Of a DNA stretch of 23,366 bases, positions 1 through 9,816 are shown one piece after another. Position 1 is the first letter of the stretch, and each line of letters starts with the position of its first letter. A program made the position numbers and the translations under genes. Origin of the DNA: Ophioceras dolichostomum (Eukaryota; Ascomycota; Sordariomycetes; Magnaporthales; Ophioceraceae); assembly GCA_003049485.1 (NCBI GenBank), contig PYST01000449.1, positions 4,056-27,421 on the forward strand. Reading direction: 5' to 3'. The notes under the pieces are model-generated. The model did no database searches and was not told the DNA's origin. It saw only the letters and a list, made by a program, of their open reading frames with translations.

Positions 1-116
1 TTTCTCCAAACCCTGTTCGCGTTACTTTGTTCATTTTCGTCCGTTCGCAGTACTGTATCGAGCCTGCATCGTGATCTGACCTGATCTGACTGATCTGATA
101 TTTCCCCCCTCTCCAG
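1..116 (+). other. Intron (3' part) of the CHY zinc-finger gene
   Basis: Non-coding, pyrimidine-rich sequence leading to the acceptor ctccag at 111-116. It holds a threefold repeat of TGATCTGAC/T (72-80, 82-90, 91-99), and each copy contains a branch-site-like CTGAC or CTGAT. An additional AG at 49-50 (cgttcgcag) could end an earlier intron, so the upstream structure is not resolved here. Confidence 0.6.
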
Positions 117-436
117 GCAAGAAGTGGTTCGACTGCGCCGAGTGCCACCGCGAGCAGGAGGACCACCAGCTGCTTCAGAAGTTCGAGATGACGTTCGCCT
201 GCAAGAAGTGCAAGAAGTGCTTCCGCAAGGACGCCCAGGAGTTCGACGAGTCGGACGAGTACTGCCCGCACTGCGACAACCACTTCGTCATCGACGCCAT
301 TACCCCCAAGGCCGCGATATCTATCGAGGGCGGCGACGTCAGGGTGGACAGTAAAATGCTCAAGGACGAGAGGGTCAAGGGCGACGCGGAAAAATCGATT
401 TTCGATCCTGACCAGGAGGCGGACAAGCTCGGCTGA
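117..436 (+). CDS. CHY-type zinc-finger protein, last exon (5' partial)
   Basis: This is the terminal exon of a gene entering from the left. The acceptor is the AG at 115-116 after a pyrimidine run. Exon phase is set because base 116 or its upstream equivalent must complete a Gly codon before KKWFDC. The exon encodes about 106 residues and stops at TGA 434-436. Visible zinc ligands are C-A-E-C-H, then C-K-K-C-K-K-C, then C-P-H-C, with WFDCAECHREQEDH matching the CHY zinc-finger (RCHY1/Hot13-like) pattern WY.C..CH.E...H. The last roughly 45 residues are acidic and probably disordered. An ATG at 188 lies inside the zinc-finger core and cannot be the true start. Family members bind zinc; the yeast member Hot13 acts in the mitochondrial intermembrane space and RCHY1 is a ubiquitin ligase. 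The missing N-terminus prevents choosing between such roles. Confidence 0.8.
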
Positions 437-875
437 AGAAGGGGGAGGAAAGTCGAACGGACGGTGGATGTTGGTCGCTCCTATCCCTCCTGCCCCTTTC
501 ACTGCACGTGGCCTCCAACTTGCGCGGGGCTACCTTGCTCACCTTCGAGGGAGCCCGACACGACTTTGGGACTGCGGTGGTCGGGTCCGGGCAGTGGAGA
601 GTAGTTGAGCATTCATGGCCAACTCGCGGTTCACGTGTCTTTGCAGCGGAGTCGAAACATCGCAGGATGGGAAATCTAACACCAAATGCTTTGCGCCCCC
701 AAGATACCCTTTATTTATCATACATTGATTTGCTTGGTGTAAGAGTAATAAAGAAAGCTCCACGGGAGGACTCCCTCTCCCCATCCCCGAGAACCCGCGA
801 TCATTCACGAATCACTTGTCTCACTGGGAGGTTCGTGGGCTGAGAAGACGGACCTCCGTCCTCCTGAGACTCATC
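437..875. other. Convergent 3' intergenic region (CHY gene / PRE6)
   Basis: The two flanking genes point at each other, so this stretch should contain both 3' UTRs. I see no coding potential; the open frames here lack ATG-led conserved sequence. Two CACGTG hexamers occur at 505-510 and 632-637. Both lie downstream of stop codons, so a promoter role is doubtful. Confidence 0.6.
747..752 (+). terminator. Possible polyadenylation signal AATAAA
   Basis: A canonical AATAAA lies about 310 nt past the CHY-gene stop codon on the same strand. Fungal poly(A) signals are degenerate, so this is suggestive only. Confidence 0.3.
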
Positions 876-2001
876 CTACTGGTCGTCAGCAGCTTCACCG
901 GGGCCGCGTGTGAGGATGGCGGCACTGCCGGTGCCGGGGGTGCGGCCCGTCTTCTTCTTGGCCGCCTCCTCCTGCTTCTCCTGCTCGATGTTCTTGACGT
1001 AGTTCTCGATGTCGTCCATGGGCAGCATCTCAATGTCTTTCTCGGGGGCCATGATGGCGATCTCGATGTTCTTGGCACCCGTCTGGACGACCTCCAGCAG
1101 CGACTTGATCGCAAGGCGGATTGTCTGCTCCCGGTCCATGTCCTCCTTGTAATTCCGCTCCAGGAACTCGCGGACAGTCTTGCTCGACCGGCCGATAGCG
1201 TTCGCCTTCCTGTGAGATGGGAGGTATGCTGATTAGCGATGCTGCCCGATACAACGAGGGTTGGTAAGCCCCTTCTATCCCTTGTTCATTACGTACCACG
1301 CTGAGTAAATCCCAGAGGGCTCCGTCTGGTACAGCCTCGGGACCGTGCTCTTCTTGTCAAAGCCCACCACGAGCGTGCTGATGCCGAACGGCCGGACGCC
1401 TCCGCTCTGTGTGTACCGCTGCTGGACGCCGGCGACGTATTTGGTGATGTACTCGATCGTCACTGGATCCTCGACGGTCAAACGGTGCGACTGAGCTTCT
1501 AACCGGGCCTTGTCGACCAGGATTCTGGCGTCGGCATTCAGGCCGGCGAAGGCGAGGCAGACGTGGGTGTCGATGAGGCCGATCTTGGAGGGGGTAATCC
1601 GTGTGTCCTGCAGCTTCATCGCCGACCTCTTCTCGCAACCAAGAACCACGATATCCTTGCCCTTCACGCCCACGGCGCAGGTTCCTAGATCGTGGTAATG
1701 TGAGCCCTCCATTCGCATCGGATGCAGTGTACAATTGGGACGGTACTGGGTGCTGATGACCAACCTCGTTTGACGGCCTCGCCCGCATATTCGACCTGGA
1801 AGACGTGTCCATCAGGACTGTAGATTGCATCGTTAGACGAATGGCTGCTCGAAGCTCAGGGCCTGGGGGTGGCACTGCAAATACCTGAAGACTGTGAGGA
1901 GAGCCCATTGCGAGTTAGCATTGAAGTCGCAGAGCTCTAAGGGCGGCAGTAGGATAGATGGACAACATACCTGAAAGAGCTCTGTCATATCCTGATGCCA
2001 T
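876..2001 (-). CDS. PRE6: 20S proteasome subunit alpha-4 (PRE6/PSMA7)
   Basis: A structural subunit of the alpha ring of the 20S proteasome, which gates access to the proteolytic chamber in cytosol and nucleus. Exons in transcript order are 2001-1971, 1891-1885, 1817-1765, 1684-1297 and 1209-876 (TAG at 878-876). They total 813 nt, or 270 aa. All junctions are GT...AG and phases agree: introns are 79, 67, 80 and 87 nt. The N-terminus reads MASGYDRALSVFSPDGHVFQ, the proteasome alpha-type signature. The core contains EAQSHRLTVEDPVT, QQRYTQSGGVRPFG and YQTEPSGIYSAW, which fit alpha-4 rather than other alpha subunits. VVQTGAKNIEI and a lysine-rich tail follow. As expected for alpha subunits there is no catalytic N-terminal Thr. 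Exon 2 is only 7 nt; it supplies the bases that join ALS to the SPDGH block (V-F-S). Confidence 0.95.
1885..1891 (-). other. PRE6: 7-nt microexon of PRE6
   Basis: On the minus strand the sequence reads acag|TCTTCAG|gtat. Joining it between exon 1 (ending TTTCAG, phase 1) and exon 3 (starting T CCT GAT GGA) gives GTC TTC AGT, i.e. V-F-S, exactly the conserved residues of the alpha-subunit signature. Skipping it shifts the frame. The downstream intron has a CTAAC branch-site match 13 nt before its acceptor. Confidence 0.85.
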
Positions 2002-2494
2002 TGTTGCTCTATATGCAGGGACTGGCAAATGAGTGTTTCAATATGCGGGCGTTCCGGGTCGTGTAGTGGGTGTTGCGGAAAAACAAGAAAATGGAAGCAC
2101 AGAGGTGAGGTCGCGAGTTGAGTTGATGGGATGGACTGTTGGATGTGCAAGGCGGCAGCTCTGACGAAGCTTTGCGGGTTGGCTAATCCCAGCTCGCTCA
2201 GCTCCACCAGCCTCACTCAGGCTGTTGCAGTTGAGCCACCAAGGGTCAGCCACAGCGAGAATCCAAGTCACGTGCCTGAAATATTCGACTAGAAAGCATC
2301 TCCGTTTTCGGAGTTAACTCGCCACCAAACATGGGACCCGACCCGAGAATCCGGGTCGCCGTAACCGAATATCCCATCTGGAAGAGGGCACCAACAGCAT
2401 TGGTCTTGGTTGGGGGCCGAACTGCGCGTTAAATACCGAACGAAGGACGGGAAAGCACATTCTTTCAGCCTCTTCTCCCCCCTTGTCACACATC
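2002..2494. promoter_or_regulatory. Bidirectional promoter between PRE6 and the D2HGDH-like gene
   Basis: Start codons of two divergent genes are 493 bp apart. A CACGTG E-box (2269-2274, in context gtCACGTGcc) sits centrally. TGGCAAA at 2023-2029 matches the core of the yeast proteasome element PACE (GGTGGCAAA) but only 7 of 9 positions, close to the PRE6 start. No clear TATA box is visible; TTAAATA at about 2430 precedes the dehydrogenase start by roughly 65 bp. Confidence 0.5.
2269..2274. promoter_or_regulatory. CACGTG E-box in divergent promoter
   Basis: A palindromic bHLH-type site about 270 bp from the PRE6 start and 220 bp from the dehydrogenase start. Function is inferred from position only. 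Confidence 0.3.
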
Positions 2495-4230
2495 ATGGCC
2501 ATGAGACACACAATCGTGCGGGCCTTGAGGAGGCCACATGGATCTCATGTTGAGGCGGCTCCTCTGCTCCGAGTTGTCTCAGCAGCCGTCTTGGCCTCGA
2601 CACCGCAGCGCGCCGTCCAGCGCTGTTGTCTTTCCACCACGCCTGTGCGCGCGGCCACCAAGCCTTTCAAATTCACAAGCGAAACCTACCCGAGCATCAA
2701 GCGAGATGCCCGCTTCGCCCAGTTGACGCCGGATCACGTGGCGTACTTCAAGGGTTTGCTGGGTCCCTCCGGCATCGTTGAGGAGAGCGACGATGTCGAC
2801 GGCTTCAATAGCGACTGGATGCGGAAGTATCGTGGTCACGGCAAACTTGTCCTCAAGCCTTCTTCGACAGAAGAGGTGAGCAAGATTCTCAAGTACTGCA
2901 ATGAGAACAAGCTGGCTGTGGTCCCTCAAGGTGGAAACACGGGGCTCGTCGGCGGCTCTGTACCGGTCTTCGATGAGATCGTCATCAACCTCGCCCGCAT
3001 GAACACGGTCCGCGACTTCGACGAAGTCAGCGGGGTTCTGGTGGCGGACGCCGGCTGCATCCTGGAGACGACGGATCACTTCCTCGCGGAAAAGGGCCAC
3101 ATCTTCCCCTTGGATCTTGGTGCGAAGGGGTCTTGCCAGATTGGGGGCAATGTGTCTACCAACGCCGGTGGCCTGAGGCTTCTACGCTACGGCAGTCTAC
3201 ACGGCTCCGTCCTGGGTCTCGAGGTGGTCTTGCCTGATGGCACAATCATCGACGACCTGTGCAAGCTTCGCAAGAACAACACCGGCTACGACCTTAAGCA
3301 GCTGTTCATTGGGGCTGAAGGCACGATCGGCATTGTTACGGGCGTTTCCATTTACTGCCCTCAACGGTCGAAGGCGGTCAACGTGGCCTACTTTGGGTTG
3401 GACTCCTACGAGAAGGTGCAGCAGGCATTCCGGGCAGCCAAGGGCCAGCTCTCCGAGATCCTCTCCGCCTTTGAGTTGATAGATGCCCGGAGCCAAGGCA
3501 TCGTCCAGTGGGCCACGAAGAACAAGCCCCCGCTGGAGGATGAGCACCCTTTCTACTGTCTGATCGAGACGAGTGGCTCGAACGCCGAACACGATAGCGC
3601 CAAGCTCGAGGCATTCTTGGAGAGTGTGATGGAGCAGGAGATTGTGTCGGACGGCGTGGTGGCGCAGGACGAGACGCAGATCAAATCGCTCTGGGCCTGG
3701 CGTGAGGGCGTCGCTGAGTGCGCGGCCCACTGGGGCGGGGTATACAAGTACGACGTCTCAATACCCATCAAGCAGATGTACCAACTTGTCGAGGACACCC
3801 AGGCGCGCATCGAGGAGGCCGGCATGCTGGGCGAGGGGGACGAGTATCCCGTGGTTGCGGTGGTGGGTTACGGCCACATGGGCGACTCGAACCTCCACCT
3901 CAACGTCTGCGTTCGGAAATACGACGAAGCGGTTGAGAGGGTGCTGGAGCCCTTCGTTTACGAATGGATCGCAAGGCACCAGGGCAGCATCAGCGCGGAG
4001 CACGGCCTTGGCCTGGCCAAGAAGAAGTACATTGGGTACAGCCGCAACAATGCGGTCATGGGGCTGATGAAGCAGGTTAAACAGCTATTTGACCCGGTAG
4101 GTTCTTGTTCCAGCCCTTGTTCGAGTCTTGCTCGAGTCTTGCTCGAATCTGGACATAAAATTCGAAGCGAAGCGCTGACAGCCTCCGGAATATGCAGAAC
4201 GGGATCATGAATCCCTACAAGTACATTTGA
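2495..4230 (+). CDS. Mitochondrial FAD-linked D-2-hydroxyglutarate / D-lactate dehydrogenase (Dld2/D2HGDH type)
   Basis: Oxidises D-2-hydroxyglutarate (and often D-lactate) with FAD, expected in the mitochondrial matrix. Exons are 2495-4096 and 4198-4230, giving 544 aa; the 101-nt intron splits ...LFDP from NGIMNPYKYI, the conserved family C-terminus. The ATG at 2495 is the first in frame, with a second at 2501. The N-terminus is Arg-rich with an RCCL/STT R-3-like cleavage motif, so a presequence is likely. The FAD-binding loop is PQGGNTGLVGGS (about residue 144). GHMGDSNLHLNV (about 460) and SAEHGLG (about 499) supply the His/His/Glu/His metal-site residues of the D2HGDH family. Most relatives have GDGN where this has GDSN. 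S. cerevisiae Dld2/Dld3 and human D2HGDH are the closest families I can recall; substrate cannot be separated from sequence alone. Confidence 0.92.
4116..4148 (+). repeat. Three 11-bp tandem repeats inside the dehydrogenase intron
   Basis: Units CTTGTTCGAGT, CTTGCTCGAGT and CTTGCTCGAAT follow each other without a gap at 4116-4126, 4127-4137 and 4138-4148. They lie between the donor (4097) and the branch-like GCTGACA near 4174. Confidence 0.8.
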
Positions 4231-4959
4231 TTCGTCGGATTGCGTCCGTGTGGGAGAGGGAGTGGGGAAAAACCGAACAAGGGCAGCCTGAGCCTGAGGA
4301 GGTGACCGAGGATCCGAAAGCAACATGACGCGGAAAACAAACGCCACAGAACACCAAGAACATTTGTGAGAACCAAGAACACGCCCACCAGGCACTCTCA
4401 CAGGCACTCCAGGGCCACCACCGCCTACCTTGGAAATGGCCTGCCTTGCCCCAGGTTTCGCTTCGGCCTTCTTCCTCTGAATCCTTCTGCTTCTATTTAC
4501 TGCTACGCCTTCTTTTTCGCCGCTGCAAACGCCGACGCGAAATCTTTAGTGGCATCTTGCCCCTTACAACTACTTACTCAAGGATGCAATACTGGAAGGA
4601 GAGTTTTGCAGCTGCTACACACGGATACCTGCCTACCTACACCTATATATGCAACTATTTACCATGAAGGCAGTAACAAAGCATTGAAAGCACTGTCGGA
4701 GCTAACCATGTCAGGAATACACGGTGTCAGTGGCTGTCAGTCACGTCACCGTCAGTCACTGGGCCCTAGATGGATCCTGGATGGCTGTTGCATTCGCTTT
4801 CACACATCCCGGTTTACTGCTGGGCCGGGGGTAAAACGAACAAAGCAACGCCAAAAACCAGGGCAGGGAAGAGGGCAGGACTGGTGGCCTCATTGTTCCT
4901 CTTCCAGCTCCCCAAAAGAACCTGGAAGGCCTCGTCTTCTGCGAGCAATAAAACAGCAC

Positions 4960-4998
4960 GAAAGAGAAAAAAGAGAGAAAAAAAAGAGAGGGAAAAAA
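4960..4998 (+). repeat. Polypurine tract
   Basis: An uninterrupted run of A and G for 39 nt. On the minus strand it is a CT-rich tract of the kind often found near fungal transcription starts, but no minus-strand gene is visible nearby. Confidence 0.7.
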
Positions 4999-5756
4999 CG
5001 ACGGAACTCCGCTCAGTCCTCCACGTAACCAACATGCTCACAAGACAACACACAAGACGCCCTCCCAAGACTCCAGTCACAGAGCCACAAACGTGCTCGC
5101 TGTTCGGCTCGGCCGCACTGGGTCGGAGAAGGCGGCGATAGACTGACTGTACCAACCTACCGATAGAGGAGGAGAGGGACTGAAATTCTCATCTTCCAAT
5201 CTTCCATTTTCCGTCTCCACACACACCCAAACAACTCATCCAGGCGGGCGGCGGGCGGAAGCAAGTTAAGCAACAGTGTTGTCGCCCAGACTCGCATAAT
5301 TTGTATGCGATGCGGGAGAGTCTCACCGTATCTTTGGCCACACCAAATGGGCAGATTGAGCACTTTTGCACGCAGAACACGCAAAAATTGGGCGGTCAGA
5401 CAGCTCACCATTCGTCCCCATACGAATCTTGTTCTGCATCGATGGGCTGCATCCGTCCAGCCAGCAATACACAATCCAGCAGCTGGTGCAGGCTTGCAGC
5501 TGTTCGTCTGACACCTTTTGATTCTGGTGAGTCTTGGCACTTAGCTGGCCCTCGGTTCATGTTTCTGTACCCCTCTTAATGCTCGCTTGAGCCCTACGAG
5601 AGTACATTGTATCCATCCGTTCAGTTGCAGCTGCACCAGCGCATGCCGCCCAGACAAATCTTCGTTCTCCAGCGGGGTCTCACACGCAGACACATGCAGA
5701 GGCTCCCCAGAAAAGCGCTTTGTGGTTGGCTGGCGCTAGCTCCGACTGCAGGAAAA

Positions 5757-5773
5757 GGGGGGGATTCCCCCCC
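5757..5773. repeat. Perfect G7-ATT-C7 inverted repeat
   Basis: Seven G, the spacer ATT, then seven C form a perfect 7-bp dyad in the non-coding block. It could be a protein-binding site or a chance homopolymer pair. Confidence 0.8.
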
Positions 5774-6240
5774 ACCACACAAACGAGTCGACTAGTGTCG
5801 GCCAGCCGCACCGGGATGACGGGTTGTGCGACGATCCATCCAAGCCCGGCTTGCTGCAGCCCTATGAACCTACCTCCCTTCCTCCCACCACCCTAACCTG
5901 CCCTATGGCCTACGTATGTTCTCCGTCCGGGACCAAAACCAACAAAAAGAAAAACCTGTTGTCCGTTGCCCGTTGCGCCGCCGTCCGCTTCTAGATTCAC
6001 GTTCAAATTCCAACTCCGTGATTTGCTCAAGGGACTTGTTGCGGGTTTGCATCCTAACTGCTTGGCTTCCGCGTGCATCCAGGCACCCACATAACACACA
6101 AACTGCACATAGAGACATGCACACTGACTGACACGCCACCACCCACCCACACACACCCTCTCTCCCTCGTACACAACCTTTCGCACACATACACCACACA
6201 TTCCCTCCACCACACACGTTTCCTCTTGCATCTTCCTAAG

Positions 6241-6325
6241 CCTCCCCATCATTCCTCTCCTCCCGCCTCCTCCTTGTTCTTCCCCTTCCCTTCTCCCCCT
6301 CATCCTCCTCCCTCGCCGTCCATCC
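6241..6325 (+). promoter_or_regulatory. Pyrimidine-rich tract, possible distal transcription-start region
   Basis: The stretch is about nine-tenths C and T and ends directly before an ATG at 6326 that opens a 41-codon reading frame (stop TAG 6449-6451). Such tracts are common at fungal initiation regions. It may mark a distal start for the Zn2Cys6 gene or an unannotated RNA. This is inference from composition only. Confidence 0.3.
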
Positions 6326-6594
6326 ATGGTGGCCGTCTCCGGCCGGGTCACGACCGAGCGGCGCTCTCATTTCCGTCCGTGTTGGAAACCCGACAGCCAC
6401 CTACCCACCTTCGCAAAACAACCAGGCAGGCCAAGCCGCTCAGGGTGTTAGTTTGGCCGGCCAGCCCCCGCGGAACCGCACCCACGAAATGCACCCATGA
6501 CGATGGCTGTGCCCCATCTAATTATGATGCTCACCATCAGCAGTGTATGTACACTAGGCTCTGGTAGGCCGGCTAGTGGGCAGCGGGTGGGCTG

Positions 6595-6627
6595 GTGCAG
6601 ACTGGGTGCAGACTGTGTGCAGACGAT
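6595..6627 (+). repeat. Three 11-bp tandem repeats
   Basis: Units GTGCAGACTGG, GTGCAGACTGT and GTGCAGACGAT lie head to tail. The period is close to one helical turn. Confidence 0.8.
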
Positions 6628-7582
6628 ACACCCAAGGAGGTGGTGTGCAGGGCAGTCAGGGACATACATATCCACATACAGCCAGATCGCTTTGCCGATA
6701 GGTAAGTACCCGGGTAGGTAGGTAGATGTAAAGTGCGTCAGTGCAAGCGCACTAGGAGCCCACCGGAAACCCCGCGAAAACCTGGCAAACTCAGGCGCTC
6801 TCGTCGGTGGACTGCATCCGTCCTGTCATACCAGCACGCAACTACTGATCGTCTCACCTCTTGCTGCCGTCATTGCTCCCTGCCGGCTGCAAGCCAGCCC
6901 TTGGCTGCCTCAGACCTCAACAACATATGCCTTGTTTCCTCTTCGCTTCGTCGTCAGTGTCCCGGTGCCTACCACGGCAGTGGCCAGGGCAAGGCCCTTA
7001 TAAAACTGCTTGCCAAGAGAAAGTGTCCGACCTCGCAATAAAATCAAGTTGATTCTCATATGCCTGTCGAATCACACCGATTCGTTGACCATCTCTGCCG
7101 CATTTGTCATGACTGCTGCCTCTTCCTTCTCTCCACGAGGACTACCAAAGTCACCTTACCTCAATAGTCAGTCCATCCATAAGCCTATTGTCCATAAACG
7201 GCAAAAGAATTCGTGCTCAGAGCCTCCAACCGAGTGAATAAAAGGCTACCTACGTACGTACCTCGCTCCCTTTGCTCGTCGTTACGACTCGCCTCATCCC
7301 TTCGCTCCCTCCCGCTCGATTTGGAAGCCGGGGTGTGTCTACGATTGCGATACGCGCGCCCTGTACTAAGCCGAATGGGTGGTGTCGATTCGGCCCCCAC
7401 GCCTCCTCTCTTCGCGGCTCGTCTGATACCTGGTCTCCTGCGTTTAAGCCTGGCCTCTTGGGCAAGAGGATGTAAAAAGTCCGCCCGTTCTCTATTTTTC
7501 GCCCTGTTGTTTCTTTTTATCATTATGATACTTCTGGATGGAGCAGGGGACAATACCAACAGCAACAGCAACATATGACTCG

Positions 7583-7622
7583 GCCTCTCTCTCCTTCTCT
7601 CTCTCTCTCTCTGCCTATATAT
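7583..7622 (+). promoter_or_regulatory. CT repeat plus TATATAT, likely proximal core promoter of the Zn2Cys6 gene
   Basis: A CT-dinucleotide-rich tract (about 7583-7612) is followed by TATATAT at 7616-7622, roughly 180 bp before the ATG at 7801. Position and composition fit a fungal core promoter; no direct evidence of initiation is available. Confidence 0.4.
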
Positions 7623-7800
7623 CTGTCCCGTTTTCCACCAGCCTCCTCACCGAAGAAGACGAAGAGGCGACCCTGTCCTATCTGACAAGAAAGGAGGCAA
7701 GAAGCAACAACCATCCACAGCGGAAGCGAAGAGAAAACAAAACCAGAAACAGACGTACGGAAGAAACCCACCTCGCATCACATCTCCGAGATCCAACACA

Positions 7801-9776
7801 ATGGTTGGGGTCGCCGGCAAATACAAGGGTTGCAACACCTGCAGGCTTCGAAGAGTAAAGGTACGAATACGGAAGCGAAGACTATAATGGTCCCCTCCCC
7901 AGACGAGCCAAGGCAATCGATCACATACCATTTCCAACATGTCTGTCCTTGCCCACCTACATACCATCATCACCACTAGGCCTGGCTTTCTACCAACCCG
8001 ACCTCATCGAAGGAGTCATCGTCGTGTGGAGGTGTCAAAGCTAGCGGCACCTACACGCAACCAACCCCTTTCAACCAACTAACGAGCGAAAACGTGGCTT
8101 CATGTCTGTCCGTCGTTGACATAACCACAAAACAGTGCGATAACGTCCGACCCTTCTGCCAAAAGTGCATCGACAGCGGGCGGGAATGCGCGGGCTACGA
8201 GCGGGAGCGCGTCTTCATCATCGGCACGCCCAACGACCAAGGGCGGTGCTCGTCGCACCCCCGCCGCGTGGTCGCCAGCAAGTCGTCCGGAGGAGGAGCG
8301 TCTGCGTCGTCTTCGTCTCGCAGCAACCGCAACCGCCGCGGCGCGAGCGCGAGCGCGAGCGCTAGTCGCGCCACTTCGACGGCGTCCTCCTCGTCCAGAC
8401 CCGTCACGCCCGAGAGGCTGGAGCTGCTGCTCACGCCCGTGGAGCCGCTGGGTTCCGCGTGGGACGGCGACCTCGTGGCGCTGAGTTCGGCCACTACGGG
8501 CGCGGTGTTTCATGCGCAGCTTTTGGCGCTGCACACGGGCAGCTTGGCTGCGGTTGTGAGGAGGAGCGAGTCGGGCCAGAGCGCTAGGTTCTCTATCGCG
8601 GCCGTGCCGCCGTATGTGCCGCCGGCGGATTTGCGCTCGGTCACCACGGCGACGAGCATGATGCGGAGGGATGTGGTTGGCATTGGAGGGGTGGGAGGTG
8701 GTGGTGGCGGTGGGAGCGGAGGAGGAGGAGGAGACGAGGACTTTGGGATCAAGTCGCAGTGCTTGGTCCATGTGTCTCCCTCGGCTGAGTTCAAGGACGA
8801 GCACACGGGGGTGCTGAAGACGGATAGCATCTGCGCGTTTCTCTACGAGGTCAGTTGAACAAAAAGCAGTGGCTACCTTCCTTGCTCAGTGGAGTTCGTT
8901 AATGGCTTTCTAGGAGGCACACCATTGTGATATGGTGGTCGTGTGAAGGGAGAAGAAAATCGATGGATGGATGGATGGATGGATGGTCTTTGTGTGTGTG
9001 AACAGCTACTGACGATCAAGACTGTCTTTGAGGACAACTCCCTACTCAGCGGACCACACCATCCTTTCCTTCGCCGAACCTGATGCCAATGTGGGAGCCG
9101 GACGCCGGCCAGTCGCGGGATCCTGTGAGCCAACGTGGGCCTGAAGCATTCAAGCAGTTCCCTGCTCATCACTTCTTCGTTCGCGTGTACCGCCCAAGCG
9201 CTGTAAGAAGCCAAACTCTCGTCCCTTTCGCCAGAATGTTGATGCCTTCTACATCTCCTTTTCTGCCTTTCTTAACTACCTACCTATCTATCTACCTTGG
9301 TTGTATCTGACGGCCAGCTAAACACACTCTTTCTCTCTCCCTGAACAGATCGGCTCGGCGCTTCTGAACCGGAAGCCATCTTTCCTCGCAAACCACGAGT
9401 GGACAACGACACCCTGGGAGCTTCATCCGAAATCCAACTTTGACAAGCTCTTGGACATCATGTCGCTCCTCCCGTCCATCTTCTCGCGCGCCGACCGCAT
9501 CGTGCCCTACGACCCTACTCTAGACCGGAGAATGATGGCCCAGGACCTGCTGGGCACCTGCGTCAACCTCGAGCGAGCCCTGGACGAGTGGTACGCGACC
9601 GTGAGCCCTCCGGCGACTTCGCTGCCGTCGAGTACACAACACCCTGAACAGCAGAACCAACAATACCAGCAACACATCTACGGCCAGCCTCAACAGATAC
9701 TACAGTCACAGCATAACCAGCTGCTGCATCCTCATCATCATCAGCAGCATCGTCAGCAAAACCAACTAAACCTCGC

Positions 9777-9816
<40 letters not shown>

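Larger units (their letters stand above)
4231..7800. other. 3.6-kb non-coding block upstream of the Zn2Cys6 gene
   Basis: I found no ORF with recognisable domains or fungal coding character; open frames are short, compositionally biased and mutually contradictory. The first part should hold the dehydrogenase 3' UTR. Contents include a GTCAGT/CRE-like cluster (4725-4762), a 39-nt purine tract (4960-4998), a G7-ATT-C7 palindrome (5757-5773), CA-rich then pyrimidine-rich sequence (about 6100-6325), an 11-bp triple repeat (6595-6627), several TACCTACC clusters (about 4630, 6703-6727, 7248-7264) and a CT-repeat with TATATAT just before the regulator gene. It could be an extended promoter, a long 5' leader or contain a non-coding RNA. 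Confidence 0.6.

Noticed and set aside
1357..1908. 183-aa minus-strand frame across PRE6 exon 3 and an intron
   Set aside because: It is the frame produced if the 7-nt microexon is skipped. It lacks the alpha-subunit signature and runs out of frame with the conserved core.
4366..5028. 220-aa open frame on the plus strand after the dehydrogenase
   Set aside because: The sequence is low in coding character, crosses a purine tract that gives a Lys/Arg run, and shows no domain or splice support.
5893..6351. 152-aa minus-strand frame rich in Gly/Arg
   Set aside because: It is the complement of the CA- and CT-rich tract at 6100-6325, so it reflects composition only.
8697..8739. G-rich tract as a regulatory G-quadruplex
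   Set aside because: It encodes an in-frame Gly-rich linker of the Zn2Cys6 protein, so the coding explanation suffices; quadruplex formation cannot be judged from sequence alone.
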